Of a stretch of 64,000 bases of DNA, positions 27,558 through 39,146 are shown piece after piece. Source of the stretch: DATAGZ01 sp036263455 (GTDB lineage: Bacteria > Pseudomonadota > Alphaproteobacteria > Dongiales > Dongiaceae); NCBI GenBank assembly GCA_036263455.1, contig DATAGZ010000022.1, positions 186,001 to 250,000 on the forward strand. The letters are read 5' to 3'. Numbering within the stretch: position 1 is the first letter of the stretch; every line of letters starts with the position of its first letter. The notes under the pieces were generated by a model that made no database searches, had not been told where the DNA came from, and saw only the letters and a list, made by a program, of their open reading frames with translations. A program made the position numbers and the translations under genes.

Positions 27558-27631
27558 CCGCCTAATCCACCCTTGCCCTTTGCGGATGCGAAAGCTACTA
27601 CTGAGGCCATTTACAGCAACGCGTGGATCGT

Positions 27632-30600
27632 ATGGACGGAACGCAGTTACCGGTTTTGGCTTTGGCGCACGGATTGGCTTTCGAGGACCTCTATCAACCG
27701 GAGGGATTACAGAAACTTGACAGGATTTTCCTGGATGAGTTGGATTCCGATTTGGCCCGGAAGCTCGAGGAAGCGCGCGCCCAACCGCCCCATGGGAAAG
27801 CGGAATCCGAGCTCATTCTCGCGCTTGCACCCCATCTAGAGGATTTCCTCGCGCATCTCTTCGGCATCGGCCCGGAGATGCGCGCGTTACAGGGCGAGCA
27901 TCACACACTCGCCCCGCTTTACGAATGCAAACGGCTCTTCGTCCAGCGCCACGCCCTGAAGAGTCACAAGCCTGAAGAGGCCGCGGCGTTCGATGGCGAG
28001 GCACTGCGCGCCGGCCTGCAGAAGCATCTCGGCGAGAATTTCGACGAGCTCGGCTTCGCCCGCCAGATCCTGCAATGGAATACGGAACCCACGCGCCATG
28101 CGCAAGAGCTGGCCTTGGCGGCGCAATATGCCGCCTGGGCGGTCTTTTCCCCGGCGGGAAAAGACCGGCACGGCAAAGGTATTCTTTTCAAGGCGCCGCG
28201 CAAGCTCGACCCTCTGCATCTCGTGGCGACGGAACTCACCGTCGAGAATGGCGTCGCCAGCCACCGTCTCGCCCCTTCGCACTGGCGCAGGCGCGAAGGC
28301 TTTGCGCTGACCGATCCGGGAACCGATCTGAAGGGTGCGCTCGATCAGGCAAATTACTGCATCTGGTGCCATCACCAAGGCAAGGATTCCTGCTCGAAAG
28401 GCTTCAAGGAAAAAGATGGCACTTTCAAGAAAAGCACCTTCGGCGTGACACTTGCAGGCTGTCCGCTCGAAGAAAAAATTTCCGAGATGCATTCCCTCAA
28501 GGCTCAGGGTATTCCCTTAGGCGCATTGGCCGTCGCGATCGTCGATAACCCGATGGTCGCGGCCACGGGACATCGGATCTGCAACGATTGCATGAAAGCC
28601 TGCATCTACCAAAAGCAGGAGCCGGTCGATATTCCGCAGGCCGAGACGCGGACCCTCAAGGACATTCTCTCCCTGCCCTGGGGTTTTGAGATCTATTCCC
28701 TGCTCACCCGCTGGAATCCCCTGAACTTCCGCACGCCTTATGCCAAGAGTGCGAGCGGAAAGAAGGTCCTGGTCGTCGGACTCGGCCCGGCCGGCTATAC
28801 ACTTGCCCACTATCTTCTCAACGATGGCCACCATGTGGTCGCGGTGGACGGGTTGAAAATCGAGCCTCTGCCGGAATCGCTGAGCGGCGTTCGCGCCGAC
28901 GGCGGGCGGGCGCAGATGAAGCCGATCCATAATGTATCCGAGTTGCGCGAGAATCTCGATAAAAGGGTGCAGGCCGGTTTCGGCGGCGTCGCTGAATATG
29001 GCATCACCGTACGTTGGGACAAAAATTTCCTGAAACTGATCCGCCTGCTGCTGGAGCGGCGGTCGTCCTTCGCGATGATAGGCGGCGTCCGCTTCGGTGG
29101 CACGCTGACCGCCGAACAGGCCTTCGCCATGGGTTTCGACCATATCGCCTTGTGCTTGGGCGCGGGCAAGCCGACGCTGCTGTCCCTGCCGGGTGGCCTG
29201 TCCCGCGGCGTGCGCATGGCCTCGGACTTCTTGATGGCGCTGCAGCTGACGGGTGCTGCGCGCGATGAATCGATTGCGAGCCTGCAGCTGCGTCTCCCCG
29301 CCGTCGTCATCGGCGGCGGATTGACCGCCATCGATACCGCCACCGAAGCCATGGCCTATTACCCGGTCCAGGTGGAGAAATTCCTGCGCCGCTATGAGGC
29401 ACTGACCCTAGACAAGGGCGAGAGAGACGTTCTGGCGAGCGACGATCTGGAAGAGCGCGCCATCGCCCAGGAATATGTAGCCCACGCCCGCGCTCTGCGC
29501 GCCGAGCGTGCACGCGCCGAAGCGGCCGGAGAAAAGCCGGACTTCGCGCGCCTGATCAATGAATGGGGCGGCGTGACCGTTGCCTATCGGCGGCGCCTGA
29601 TCGACGCGCCGTCTTACACGCTCAACCACGAGGAAATAGAAAAGGCACTCGAAGAGGGCATTCGATTCGCCGAAAATATTACGCCGAGCCGGATCGACAC
29701 CGATTCTTATGGCCACGCGGAAAAGCTTCATTGCGTTGACAGCGAGGGGGCAACCCATATCCTGCCGGCGCGGGCGATTCTCGTGGCGGCCGGCACGCGG
29801 CCCAACACCGTGCTTGCGCGCGAGGAACCCGATGATTTCCCGCTCGATGGCAACTATTTCCGCGCTATCGATCTCGAGGGGCATCTCACCACCCCCGAGC
29901 GGGTATCCAAGCCCGGGACGGTCCATGTGCTGCATGCGATCCGACCGGATGGACGCGCCATCAGTTTCTTCGGCGATCTGCATCCCTCCTTTGCCGGCAA
30001 CGTGGTCAAGGCGATGGGCAGCGCTAAGCAGGGCTGGCCGGTCCTTGCGCGCGCGCTGGCTCGCATCCAGCCGGCGAGTGCCGAACCCGGCAACGCCTTT
30101 TTGACGCGCGTGAACCAGGGCTTGCGGCCTCGGGTGAAGATGGTGCACCGCTTGACCCCGACGATCGCCGAAATCGTGATCGAGGCACCGTACGCGGCGC
30201 GCAATTTCAAGCCGGGAGAATTCTACCGCTTGCAGAACTTCGAGAGCCTCGCTTCCCGCACGCCGGAGACGATCCTCGCCATGGAAGGCCTGGCCTTGAC
30301 CGGTGCCTGGACCGATCCCGACAAGGGCTTGGTGGGCTTGATCGTGCTGGAGATGGGCGGCTCTTCCGATCTATGCATGCAGCTCAAGCCCGGCGAACCC
30401 GTCATCCTGATGGGGCCGACCGGCGCCCCCACTCATATTCCCCAGGGAGAAACCGTGCTACTCGCCGGAGGCGGCCTCGGCAACGCCGTGCTCTTTTCGA
30501 TTGGCAAGGCGTTGCGCGCAGCGGGCTGCCGGGTGTTGTATTTCGCCGGATATAAAAAGCTCGAGGATCGCTACAAAGTCGCGGATATCGAAGCCGCTGC

Positions 30601-31099
30601 CGATTGTGTGGTCTGGGCCTCCGACCAAGAGCCAGGTTTCGCGCCCGACCGCAAGCAGGACCTCTCTTTTACCGGAAACATCGTGGCGGCCATGGTTGCC
30701 TATGCCAAGGGCGAGCTCGGACCGGTCTCCATTCCGCTGCAGGAGGCAGACCGCATCATCGCCATCGGTTCGGATGGCATGATGGCGGCGGTGGCGCGCG
30801 CGCGTCACGAGGTGCTCAAGCCGTTTCTCAAGCCCAGCCATTGCGCGATCGGCTCGATCAATTCACCGATGCAATGCATGATGAAGGAGATTTGCGCGCA
30901 ATGCCTGCAAACCCATCGTGATCCGGTATCTGGCCAGGAAACGGTGGTCTTTTCCTGTTTCAACCAGGACCAGCCCCTCGATCAGGTTGATTGGCCCAGC
31001 CTGCGCCAGCGGTTGAAACAGAATTCGGTGCAGGAGAAACTAACGGCGCAATGGCTGCGCCGAGAGATGGAACGTCTCGCCTTGGGATCTCGCCCCTAG
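27632..31099 (+). CDS. Large three-module NAD(P)/FAD iron-sulfur oxidoreductase (GltD-like plus SudB/PyrK-like)
   Basis: A soluble protein of 1155 residues from MDGTQLPVLAL; a GTG nine bases earlier is possible. Module 1 (to about 330) ends in cysteine clusters YCIWCHHQGKDSC, a lone Cys near 277, and ICNDCMKAC, which could hold iron-sulfur centres. Module 2 (about 375-800) is a GltD-like flavoprotein with nucleotide-binding loops VVGLGPAG and VIGGGLTAID. Module 3 (about 815-1155) resembles ferredoxin-NADP reductase/sulfide dehydrogenase beta or PyrK, with FKPGEFYRLQNF, a glycine-rich LAGGGLGNAV and a C-terminal cluster CMMKEICAQC plus a distal Cys. It resembles electron-bifurcating or NAD(P)H:acceptor enzymes, but the substrate is unknown. 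It stands alone between lepB and alaS. Confidence 0.8.
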   Translation: MDGTQLPVLALAHGLAFEDLYQPEGLQKLDRIFLDELDSDLARKLEEARAQPPHGKAESELILALAPHLEDFLAHLFGIGPEMRALQGEHHTLAPLYECKRLFVQRHALKSHKPEEAAAFDGEALRAGLQKHLGENFDELGFARQILQWNTEPTRHAQELALAAQYAAWAVFSPAGKDRHGKGILFKAPRKLDPLHLVATELTVENGVASHRLAPSHWRRREGFALTDPGTDLKGALDQANYCIWCHHQGKDSCSKGFKEKDGTFKKSTFGVTLAGCPLEEKISEMHSLKAQGIPLGALAVAIVDNPMVAATGHRICNDCMKACIYQKQEPVDIPQAETRTLKDILSLPWGFEIYSLLTRWNPLNFRTPYAKSASGKKVLVVGLGPAGYTLAHYLLNDGHHVVAVDGLKIEPLPESLSGVRADGGRAQMKPIHNVSELRENLDKRVQAGFGGVAEYGITVRWDKNFLKLIRLLLERRSSFAMIGGVRFGGTLTAEQAFAMGFDHIALCLGAGKPTLLSLPGGLSRGVRMASDFLMALQLTGAARDESIASLQLRLPAVVIGGGLTAIDTATEAMAYYPVQVEKFLRRYEALTLDKGERDVLASDDLEERAIAQEYVAHARALRAERARAEAAGEKPDFARLINEWGGVTVAYRRRLIDAPSYTLNHEEIEKALEEGIRFAENITPSRIDTDSYGHAEKLHCVDSEGATHILPARAILVAAGTRPNTVLAREEPDDFPLDGNYFRAIDLEGHLTTPERVSKPGTVHVLHAIRPDGRAISFFGDLHPSFAGNVVKAMGSAKQGWPVLARALARIQPASAEPGNAFLTRVNQGLRPRVKMVHRLTPTIAEIVIEAPYAARNFKPGEFYRLQNFESLASRTPETILAMEGLALTGAWTDPDKGLVGLIVLEMGGSSDLCMQLKPGEPVILMGPTGAPTHIPQGETVLLAGGGLGNAVLFSIGKALRAAGCRVLYFAGYKKLEDRYKVADIEAAADCVVWASDQEPGFAPDRKQDLSFTGNIVAAMVAYAKGELGPVSIPLQEADRIIAIGSDGMMAAVARARHEVLKPFLKPSHCAIGSINSPMQCMMKEICAQCLQTHRDPVSGQETVVFSCFNQDQPLDQVDWPSLRQRLKQNSVQEKLTAQWLRREMERLALGSRP

Positions 31100-31133
31100 G
31101 CAGATTCGGTTTTAGCGAAAGCCGGGACCGGCG

Positions 31134-33788
<2,655 letters not shown>

Positions 33789-33844
33789 ATTTCGCTTCTC
33801 CTCATACGCATGATCTATATTCCGGCTTTTACTGTGCGGCGCAA

Positions 33845-33870
33845 CAAAAAAGGGGAGCCGAAGCTCCCCT
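33845..33870 (-). terminator. Rho-independent terminator of recA
   Basis: On the minus strand AGGGGAGC and GCTCCCCT pair around a TTCG tetraloop, followed by TTTTTT. The stem is 8 bp and perfect. It sits 26 bases beyond the recA stop and before alaS, insulating alaS from SOS-driven transcription. Confidence 0.93.
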
Positions 33871-33895
33871 CAAGCAATGGCAACGCTTGAAAAAA

Positions 33896-34966
33896 CTAGG
33901 CTTCCGCGGCTTCCCGCTCCTCGCCGTTATCCATGAGGGCTCCGGCGAGCAGGCCGGCATTCTGGCGGATGGCCTTCTCGATATCCGCCGCTACCGCGGT
34001 ATGCTCCTTGAGAAAGGCCTTTGTGTTCTCGCGTCCTTGGCCGATACGCTGGCCTTTATAGGAAAACCAGGTCCCGGATTTTTCGACGACATTCGCCGCC
34101 ACGCCAAGATCGATCAGTTCGCCCATCTTGGAAACGCCCTCGCCATACATGATATCGAAATTGACCATCCGGAAAGGCGGAGCGAGCTTGTTCTTGACCA
34201 CTTTGACGCGGGTCTCGCTGCCCACAACCACGTCCTTGTCCTTGATGCTTTTCACGCGACGGATGTCGAGCCGCACGGAGGCATAGAATTTCAGGGCATT
34301 TCCGCCCGTCGTCGTCTCGGGATTTCCGAACATGACGCCGATTTTCATGCGGATCTGATTGATGAAGATCACCATGCAGCGCGACCGGGCAATCGATCCG
34401 GTCAATTTGCGCAGGGCCTGGCTCATCAGCCGGGCCTGGAGACCCATGTGCGAATCGCCCATCTCGCCTTCGAGCTCGGCCTTGGGGACGAGGGCCGCTA
34501 CCGAATCGACGACCAGGACATCGATAGCGCCCGAACGGACCAGCGTGTCGGCAATCTCCAGCGCCTGTTCCCCTGCGTCCGGCTGGGAAATGAGCAGATC
34601 ATCGATATTGACCCCGAGCTTCTGGGCGTAAGAGGGATCGAGGGCATGTTCGGCATCGACGAAGGCGCACGTCCCCCCCAATTTCTGCGCCTCGGCAAGC
34701 ACATGCAGCGCCAACGTGGTCTTGCCAGAACTTTCCGGCCCATAAATCTCGATGATGCGCCCGCGCGGCAGGCCGCCGATTCCAAGCGCGATATCGAGGC
34801 CCAGCGAGCCGGTCGATATCACCTCGGTCTCCACCGCCTGGTCACGCTGGCCGAGCCGCATGACGGATCCCTTGCCGAACGCTTTTTCAATCTGGCCCAG
34901 GGCCGCTTCCAATGCTTTGCTCTTTTCCATATCGCCTCTGTCGAGCCGCACAATATTCTCGCTCAT
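33896..34966 (-). CDS. recA: Recombinase A
   Basis: Strand-exchange ATPase and SOS co-protease. The protein has 356 residues. Walker A GPESSGKTT is at about 76-84, with the VDAEHALDP, LLISQPDAGEQALEI and FINQIRMKIGVMFGNPETTTGGNALKFYAS segments (L2/DNA-binding region). The acidic C-terminus ends EEREAAEA. It has its own SOS-type promoter upstream and a UUCG terminator downstream, so it is a monocistronic damage-inducible unit. Confidence 0.98.
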   Translation of the reverse strand: MSENIVRLDRGDMEKSKALEAALGQIEKAFGKGSVMRLGQRDQAVETEVISTGSLGLDIALGIGGLPRGRIIEIYGPESSGKTTLALHVLAEAQKLGGTCAFVDAEHALDPSYAQKLGVNIDDLLISQPDAGEQALEIADTLVRSGAIDVLVVDSVAALVPKAELEGEMGDSHMGLQARLMSQALRKLTGSIARSRCMVIFINQIRMKIGVMFGNPETTTGGNALKFYASVRLDIRRVKSIKDKDVVVGSETRVKVVKNKLAPPFRMVNFDIMYGEGVSKMGELIDLGVAANVVEKSGTWFSYKGQRIGQGRENTKAFLKEHTAVAADIEKAIRQNAGLLAGALMDNGEEREAAEA

Positions 34967-35026
34967 CTCGTTCTCTCTCCCTTAGACTAATCCCCTCCCT
35001 GTCGCAATCGCTAGGGAGCAAAAATT

Positions 35027-35054
35027 AATGTACACGTTTTGTTCCGACCTGCAA
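35027..35054 (-). promoter_or_regulatory. recA promoter
   Basis: On the minus strand TTGCAG and TACATT are separated by 16 bases, with the start of transcription expected near 35020, about 55 bases before the recA ATG. The LexA-type box overlaps the spacer and the -10 element, which suits a repressed promoter. Confidence 0.6.
35029..35044 (-). promoter_or_regulatory. SOS (LexA) box of recA, alphaproteobacterial type
   Basis: The minus strand reads GAACAAAACGTGTACA. The alphaproteobacterial LexA site is GAAC-N7-GAAC (GTTC-N7-GTTC on the other strand); here the second half is GTAC, one mismatch. It overlaps the predicted -10 of recA, where LexA binding would block polymerase. Confidence 0.7.
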
Positions 35055-35138
35055 GAAAAAAGTTCAAAAAGCGAACATAAAAATTGTTCCCCAATATAAT
35101 CAAATACTTACAAAAAGAATTGCTGGCAAACGTTTTGC

Positions 35139-36734
35139 TCAGATCGCTTCTTTGACCTTCTGGGCCAATTGCGCGAGCGTGAAGGGCTTGAGCAGGAACC
35201 AGGTTTCCTCGCCCTGATCGATCTTCCGGCGAAAATCCTCTTCGGCATAGCCCGACATGAAGACCACCGGTAGCGAGGGACGCCGCTTGCGCAGCTCGCG
35301 GATGAGCGTGGGTCCATCGATTCGGGGCATCACCACGTCGCTTAAGACGAGGTTGATCTCGTCGAGCTGATGCTCGGCAACTTCGAGCGCGGCCTCGCCG
35401 CCGCGCGCTTCCAGAACACGATAGCCTTTATTGCGCAGCGCGCGCGCCGCGAACAACCGGACAGCATCCTCGTCCTCGACCAGCAGGATCGTTCCCATGC
35501 CCGACAGGTCGCGCGCGAACTCCTCGGCGGGCGCCATGAGCTGAGGGCCCTGCTCGCGGGCGCGATGGGCCGGCAGATAGAGGCGGAAGATCGTTCCCTT
35601 GCCGACTTCGCTCTGCACCGCGACATAGCCGCCGGTCTGGCGCATGATGCCGTAGACCGTCGAAAGACCCAAACCGGTTCCTGCCCCGGGACTCTTGGTG
35701 GAAAAGAACGGCTCGAAGATCCGTCCTACCGTATCGGGGGGAATGCCGGTGCCGGTATCTTCGATCTCCACCAGCACATAATCGCCTGGCGGCATGACAT
35801 CGTCTCCGCATCGCTGGGGCAGCTTGATCGCGACATTCGCGGTACGAATGGTCAATTCCCCCCCGTCCGGCATGGCATCGCGACCGTTAACCACCAGATT
35901 GACGATCACTTGCTCCAATTGGCTTTGATCCGCCCATACCGGAAACACGTCCCGGCCGTGAACGATGGAAAGCTCGATGGTTTCTCCCATCAACCGGCGC
36001 AGCAGATGGACAAGGTCGGCGAGAATCTCGGTGAGCGAAAGGACGCGCGGCTGCAGGGTCTGCTGGCGCGAGAAGGCCAGAAGCTGGCGCACCAGATTGG
36101 CGGCACGGTTCGCGCTCTGCTTGATCTGCATGATATCGGCGAAGGATTGATCGCCCGCCTTGTGCCGGAGCAGGAGTAAATCGCAGAAGCCGATCATCGC
36201 GGTGAGCAGATTATTGAAGTCATGCGCGATGCCACCGGCGAGGAGGCCTACCGCCTGCATTTTCTGCGATTGCGCAAATTGGGTTTCCAGCCGAGTGAGT
36301 TCGGTCGTGTCGATGAAGTGAACGACCCAACTGTCATGCATGCCTCCCTCCCCGTGGGCGGCGATATAAGCCACCACGGTATGTTCCGTCGCGCCGACCA
36401 GGCGCAGGCGCAGGCTGATTGCGGGCTGCTCGCCAGAGGTCTGCTTCAGGGAAGCGGCAAGCTGAGCCCGATCCTCGGAATGGACGTAGCCGGTCAAGGG
36501 CTTACCCAGGCAATTGGCCGTGCCAATCAACGCTTGAAAGGCAGCATTGGTGTTTTCGATATTTCCCTGGCGGTCGAGCAGGACGATCCCGGTCGGCGCC
36601 ATTGCGAAAAAGCGGCGCAGGTATTTCGGCGCTTCCCGGCTGATCTGCAATAACCGATACGAGAATACAGACACGGCCAGGACCACGACGGCAATCATGA
36701 CGGGGAGCGCGAGCCAGATTTCATTCATAAGCAT
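35139..36734 (-). CDS. cckA: Hybrid histidine kinase CckA, short form
   Basis: Bifunctional kinase/phosphatase at the top of the CtrA phosphorelay, inner membrane. The 531 residues carry, in order, one membrane segment (about 7-28), one PAS domain (about 40-145), HisKA with phospho-His171 in GGIAHDFNNLLTAMIGF, HATPase with DTGTGIPP and GTGLGLSTVYG (about 265-390), and a receiver domain with Asp466 (LSDVVMP) and Lys516. The HDFNNLLTA and YAEEDFRRKID segments are CckA-specific. Caulobacter CckA is about 690 residues with two membrane segments and two PAS domains, so this one is shorter at the N-terminus. It follows flhB by 23 bases, a synteny shared with Caulobacter. Confidence 0.88.
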   Translation of the reverse strand: MLMNEIWLALPVMIAVVVLAVSVFSYRLLQISREAPKYLRRFFAMAPTGIVLLDRQGNIENTNAAFQALIGTANCLGKPLTGYVHSEDRAQLAASLKQTSGEQPAISLRLRLVGATEHTVVAYIAAHGEGGMHDSWVVHFIDTTELTRLETQFAQSQKMQAVGLLAGGIAHDFNNLLTAMIGFCDLLLLRHKAGDQSFADIMQIKQSANRAANLVRQLLAFSRQQTLQPRVLSLTEILADLVHLLRRLMGETIELSIVHGRDVFPVWADQSQLEQVIVNLVVNGRDAMPDGGELTIRTANVAIKLPQRCGDDVMPPGDYVLVEIEDTGTGIPPDTVGRIFEPFFSTKSPGAGTGLGLSTVYGIMRQTGGYVAVQSEVGKGTIFRLYLPAHRAREQGPQLMAPAEEFARDLSGMGTILLVEDEDAVRLFAARALRNKGYRVLEARGGEAALEVAEHQLDEINLVLSDVVMPRIDGPTLIRELRKRRPSLPVVFMSGYAEEDFRRKIDQGEETWFLLKPFTLAQLAQKVKEAI

Positions 36735-36757
36735 GAGTGTACCGTGGGTGTCTTCAT

Positions 36758-37831
36758 TTACAATTGTCGATTTTTCAAGCGAAACACGTAAGCAATGATC
36801 TCGGCAATCGCTTTATAGAATTCAGCGGGTATTTCCGCGCCGATTTCGACGCGGGCATAGAGGCCGCGCGCCAGCGGGGGGTTTTCGATGATCGGAATGC
36901 GATGCTCTTCCGCGAGCGCGCGGATTTTCTGCGCGAGGTGATCGACCCCTTTGGCAATCAGTCTCGGCGCATTCATTTTATCGGCCTGGTAAGATAGCGC
37001 GACCGCGTAATGGCTCGGATTAACCAGAATGACATCCGCGCCAGGAACGGCGTTCATCATGCGTCGGCGCGCCCGTTCTTGCCTGAGCTGGCGCAGGCGC
37101 GCCTTGATCAAGGGATTGCCTTCGGTCTCCTTGAGTTCTTCACGCAGCTCGTGGCGCGACAGGCGCAAGGTGCGCAGGTAATCGAAGCGTTGATAAAGAT
37201 AATCCGTGACGGCGATCCCCGCGACCACCGCGCCCGAGGCCAAAACCATTTTTCCCATGAAGAAATGCAGCCGGGACAATAGCGCGAGCGGGGTCAGGAG
37301 CATCGCCTCATTGAGCCTGGCGCGGTCGATGGCAATCGCCCAGTAGGCTGCCCACCCCGCCAGACCAATTTTTCCGAGGCCCTTTCCGAACTCGACCAGG
37401 GAACGGCGCGAAAAGATCCGCCCCAGTCCGGCGAGCGGAGAGAGCCGGCTGAGATCGGGCGCGACATGCTTGCCGGACCAGAGAAAACCGAACTGCGCAT
37501 ATCCGGCGCCGATCGCGCCCAGAACTAGGAGGACCAAGGGAATCGCTGCGATGCGCAGCAGGCTGCGCAGGATGTTCCATCCTAACCGCTCGAGCGCACC
37601 GATATCGAGATGGAACCGATCGGCCTGCGCGAGAAATTGCGCGAGCATCCGGCCGAGCTCGCGCAACTCGTCCGGGACGAACATGAACACGATCAAGGCG
37701 AGCAGCGCCAGGATGACAAGGGAATTGACTTCGCGCGACTGCGCGACATTTCCCTCGCGGCGTGCGTCATCCAGCCGCTTTCCCGTCGGCTCTTCGGTTT
37801 TTTCGCTGTCGTCCTGGGATTCTTCGGCCAT
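36758..37831 (-). CDS. flhB: Flagellar export protein FlhB
   Basis: Export-gate protein that switches type III substrate specificity from rod/hook to filament. The protein has 357 residues, with a charged N-terminus (SEKTEEPTGKRLDDARREG) and four membrane segments between about 30 and 210. The cytoplasmic domain carries the autocleavage site as VNPSHYAVAL, so NPSH in place of the usual NPTH. Cleavage between Asn and Pro is still chemically possible. The ATG shares a base with the fliR stop (TGATG); a GTG three bases upstream is an alternative start. Confidence 0.95.
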   Translation of the reverse strand: MAEESQDDSEKTEEPTGKRLDDARREGNVAQSREVNSLVILALLALIVFMFVPDELRELGRMLAQFLAQADRFHLDIGALERLGWNILRSLLRIAAIPLVLLVLGAIGAGYAQFGFLWSGKHVAPDLSRLSPLAGLGRIFSRRSLVEFGKGLGKIGLAGWAAYWAIAIDRARLNEAMLLTPLALLSRLHFFMGKMVLASGAVVAGIAVTDYLYQRFDYLRTLRLSRHELREELKETEGNPLIKARLRQLRQERARRRMMNAVPGADVILVNPSHYAVALSYQADKMNAPRLIAKGVDHLAQKIRALAEEHRIPIIENPPLARGLYARVEIGAEIPAEFYKAIAEIIAYVFRLKNRQL

Positions 37832-38586
37832 CACCAGAATCCGGCCAGGAACCGGCCATATGTGCCGAGGAAAATCCGAAAGAAAAAACCGACCGTCACG
37901 AGAAGCAGCGCCGTTCCTGCCAGCAATTGCAACGGCACCGCGATGAAAAAGACCTGAAGCTGCGGCATGAGGCGGGACAGGATGCCCAAGGTCGCGAAAA
38001 ACAGCGTCCCATAGAGCGCGAACGGCGCGGAGAGTTGCAGAGCGAGGCCCATCGCCTGCCGCAATACGCGCAGGAAGAGCTGCATCGCATCACTGTCCGG
38101 CCGGAACGTCCCGGTGGGGATAAGCGTGTAGCTGCCCACAAAAGCTTCCAGGAATTCACGGTCCAGCCCGGCGGCAAAAATCAGCGCCACGGCCGCGAGG
38201 CCAAGAAGGTTGGTCAGGGCCGCGCTCTGCTGGGCGGTAATCGGGTCGTTGACCAAGGCGTTGGAGAGACCCATCTGCGTCGCCATGAAGGAACCCACCA
38301 TGTCCAGCGCGAGGAGATAAATCCTGGTCAGCGCGCCTAGGAACAATCCAGCCGTCAATTCCGCAATGATGAAACGGATCAGCATGCCATGCTCCGGTAC
38401 CGCTCCTGCGGCGAGCACGAGCGGCTGGATGGAGATGCTGGCGATTAAGGCAAAGACCAGGCGCAAGCGGGCCGGTATGGTTGCCTCGCCCAGTCCAGGG
38501 GTCAGCATCAAGGCGGCGCCCAGGCGGCAGAAGACCAGCGCCACCGCGACAAGCGGGGCGAGCAGAAGCTCGTCAATCGGATTCAC
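37831..38586 (-). CDS. fliR: Flagellar export protein FliR
   Basis: Membrane component of the export gate. The protein has 251 residues with six or so membrane segments and the family segments LGALTRIYLLALDMVGSFMATQMGLS and VNDPITAQQSAALTNLLGL. The GTG start at 38586 overlaps the fliQ stop as GTGA; the longer frame upstream lies inside fliQ. It sits between fliQ and flhB, the classic order. Confidence 0.93.
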   Translation of the reverse strand: MNPIDELLLAPLVAVALVFCRLGAALMLTPGLGEATIPARLRLVFALIASISIQPLVLAAGAVPEHGMLIRFIIAELTAGLFLGALTRIYLLALDMVGSFMATQMGLSNALVNDPITAQQSAALTNLLGLAAVALIFAAGLDREFLEAFVGSYTLIPTGTFRPDSDAMQLFLRVLRQAMGLALQLSAPFALYGTLFFATLGILSRLMPQLQVFFIAVPLQLLAGTALLLVTVGFFFRIFLGTYGRFLAGFW

Positions 38587-38849
38587 GGCACCGCGGCGAT
38601 CCGGGCAAACAGGCCCGCGGTGAAATCGCGCAGCGTATGCAGCATGAAAGGCGCGAGGATGACCAGGGCCATGAAGACCAGAATCATCTTGGGGACGAAG
38701 GTCAAAGTAACTTCCTGGATTTGCGTCAGGGCTTGGGCGAAAGAGATGATCAGGCCTACCGCAAGCGACAGGATCAGGATAGGCGCGCCTACTTTCAGCA
38801 TGACCCACAGGGCCTGACGCACGACATCGATGACGGCCGCCTCGCTCAC
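38583..38849 (-). CDS. fliQ: Flagellar export protein FliQ
   Basis: Small export-gate subunit of 88 residues with two membrane helices (about 15-38 and 50-75) and the motif SFAQALTQIQEVTLTFVPK typical of FliQ. It uses a GTG start at 38849, chosen because the family N-terminus begins there (SEAAVIDVVRQALWVML); sequence upstream belongs to fliE. GTGA overlap with fliR indicates coupled translation. Confidence 0.94.
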   Translation of the reverse strand: MSEAAVIDVVRQALWVMLKVGAPILILSLAVGLIISFAQALTQIQEVTLTFVPKMILVFMALVILAPFMLHTLRDFTAGLFARIAAVP

Positions 38850-38853
38850 CGGA

Positions 38854-39138
38854 TCAGATCGGCATGCGCAGGATGTCTTGGTAGGCGGAAATGACCTTGT
38901 CGCGCACGGCGACGATGCCTTGCAGAGTGACATCCGCGTTGGCGACAGCGTTGACGATCTGCGTCAAATCGGCCTTGCCTTCCACCGCTAACAGGCTCTG
39001 GCGGTCCGCCTCCCGCCCGATATCCAGGGCATTCTTGAGCGTATCGGAGAATGTCTGGGAGAAGCTGTCTTGCCCGCCGACGGTACCTTCCGTGGAAGGT
39101 GTCGTGACCATGGCGCGCGGTAGGGCGGCTATGTCCAT
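38854..39138 (-). CDS. fliE: Flagellar hook-basal body protein FliE
   Basis: Connects the MS ring to the rod and is the first rod substrate exported. The protein has 94 residues, with the conserved C-terminal half VNAVANADVTLQGIVAVRDKVISAYQDILRMPI matching FliE. The start ATG lies 8 bases past flgC. The order flgB-flgC-fliE-fliQ-fliR-flhB forms one operon. Confidence 0.94.
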   Translation of the reverse strand: MDIAALPRAMVTTPSTEGTVGGQDSFSQTFSDTLKNALDIGREADRQSLLAVEGKADLTQIVNAVANADVTLQGIVAVRDKVISAYQDILRMPI

Positions 39139-39146
39139 GCTTCCTC

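Noticed and set aside
31100..31133. GCCGG-GA-CCGGC dyad between the oxidoreductase gene and alaS
   Set aside because: The loop is too short and no T-run follows on either strand, so it is not a credible terminator.
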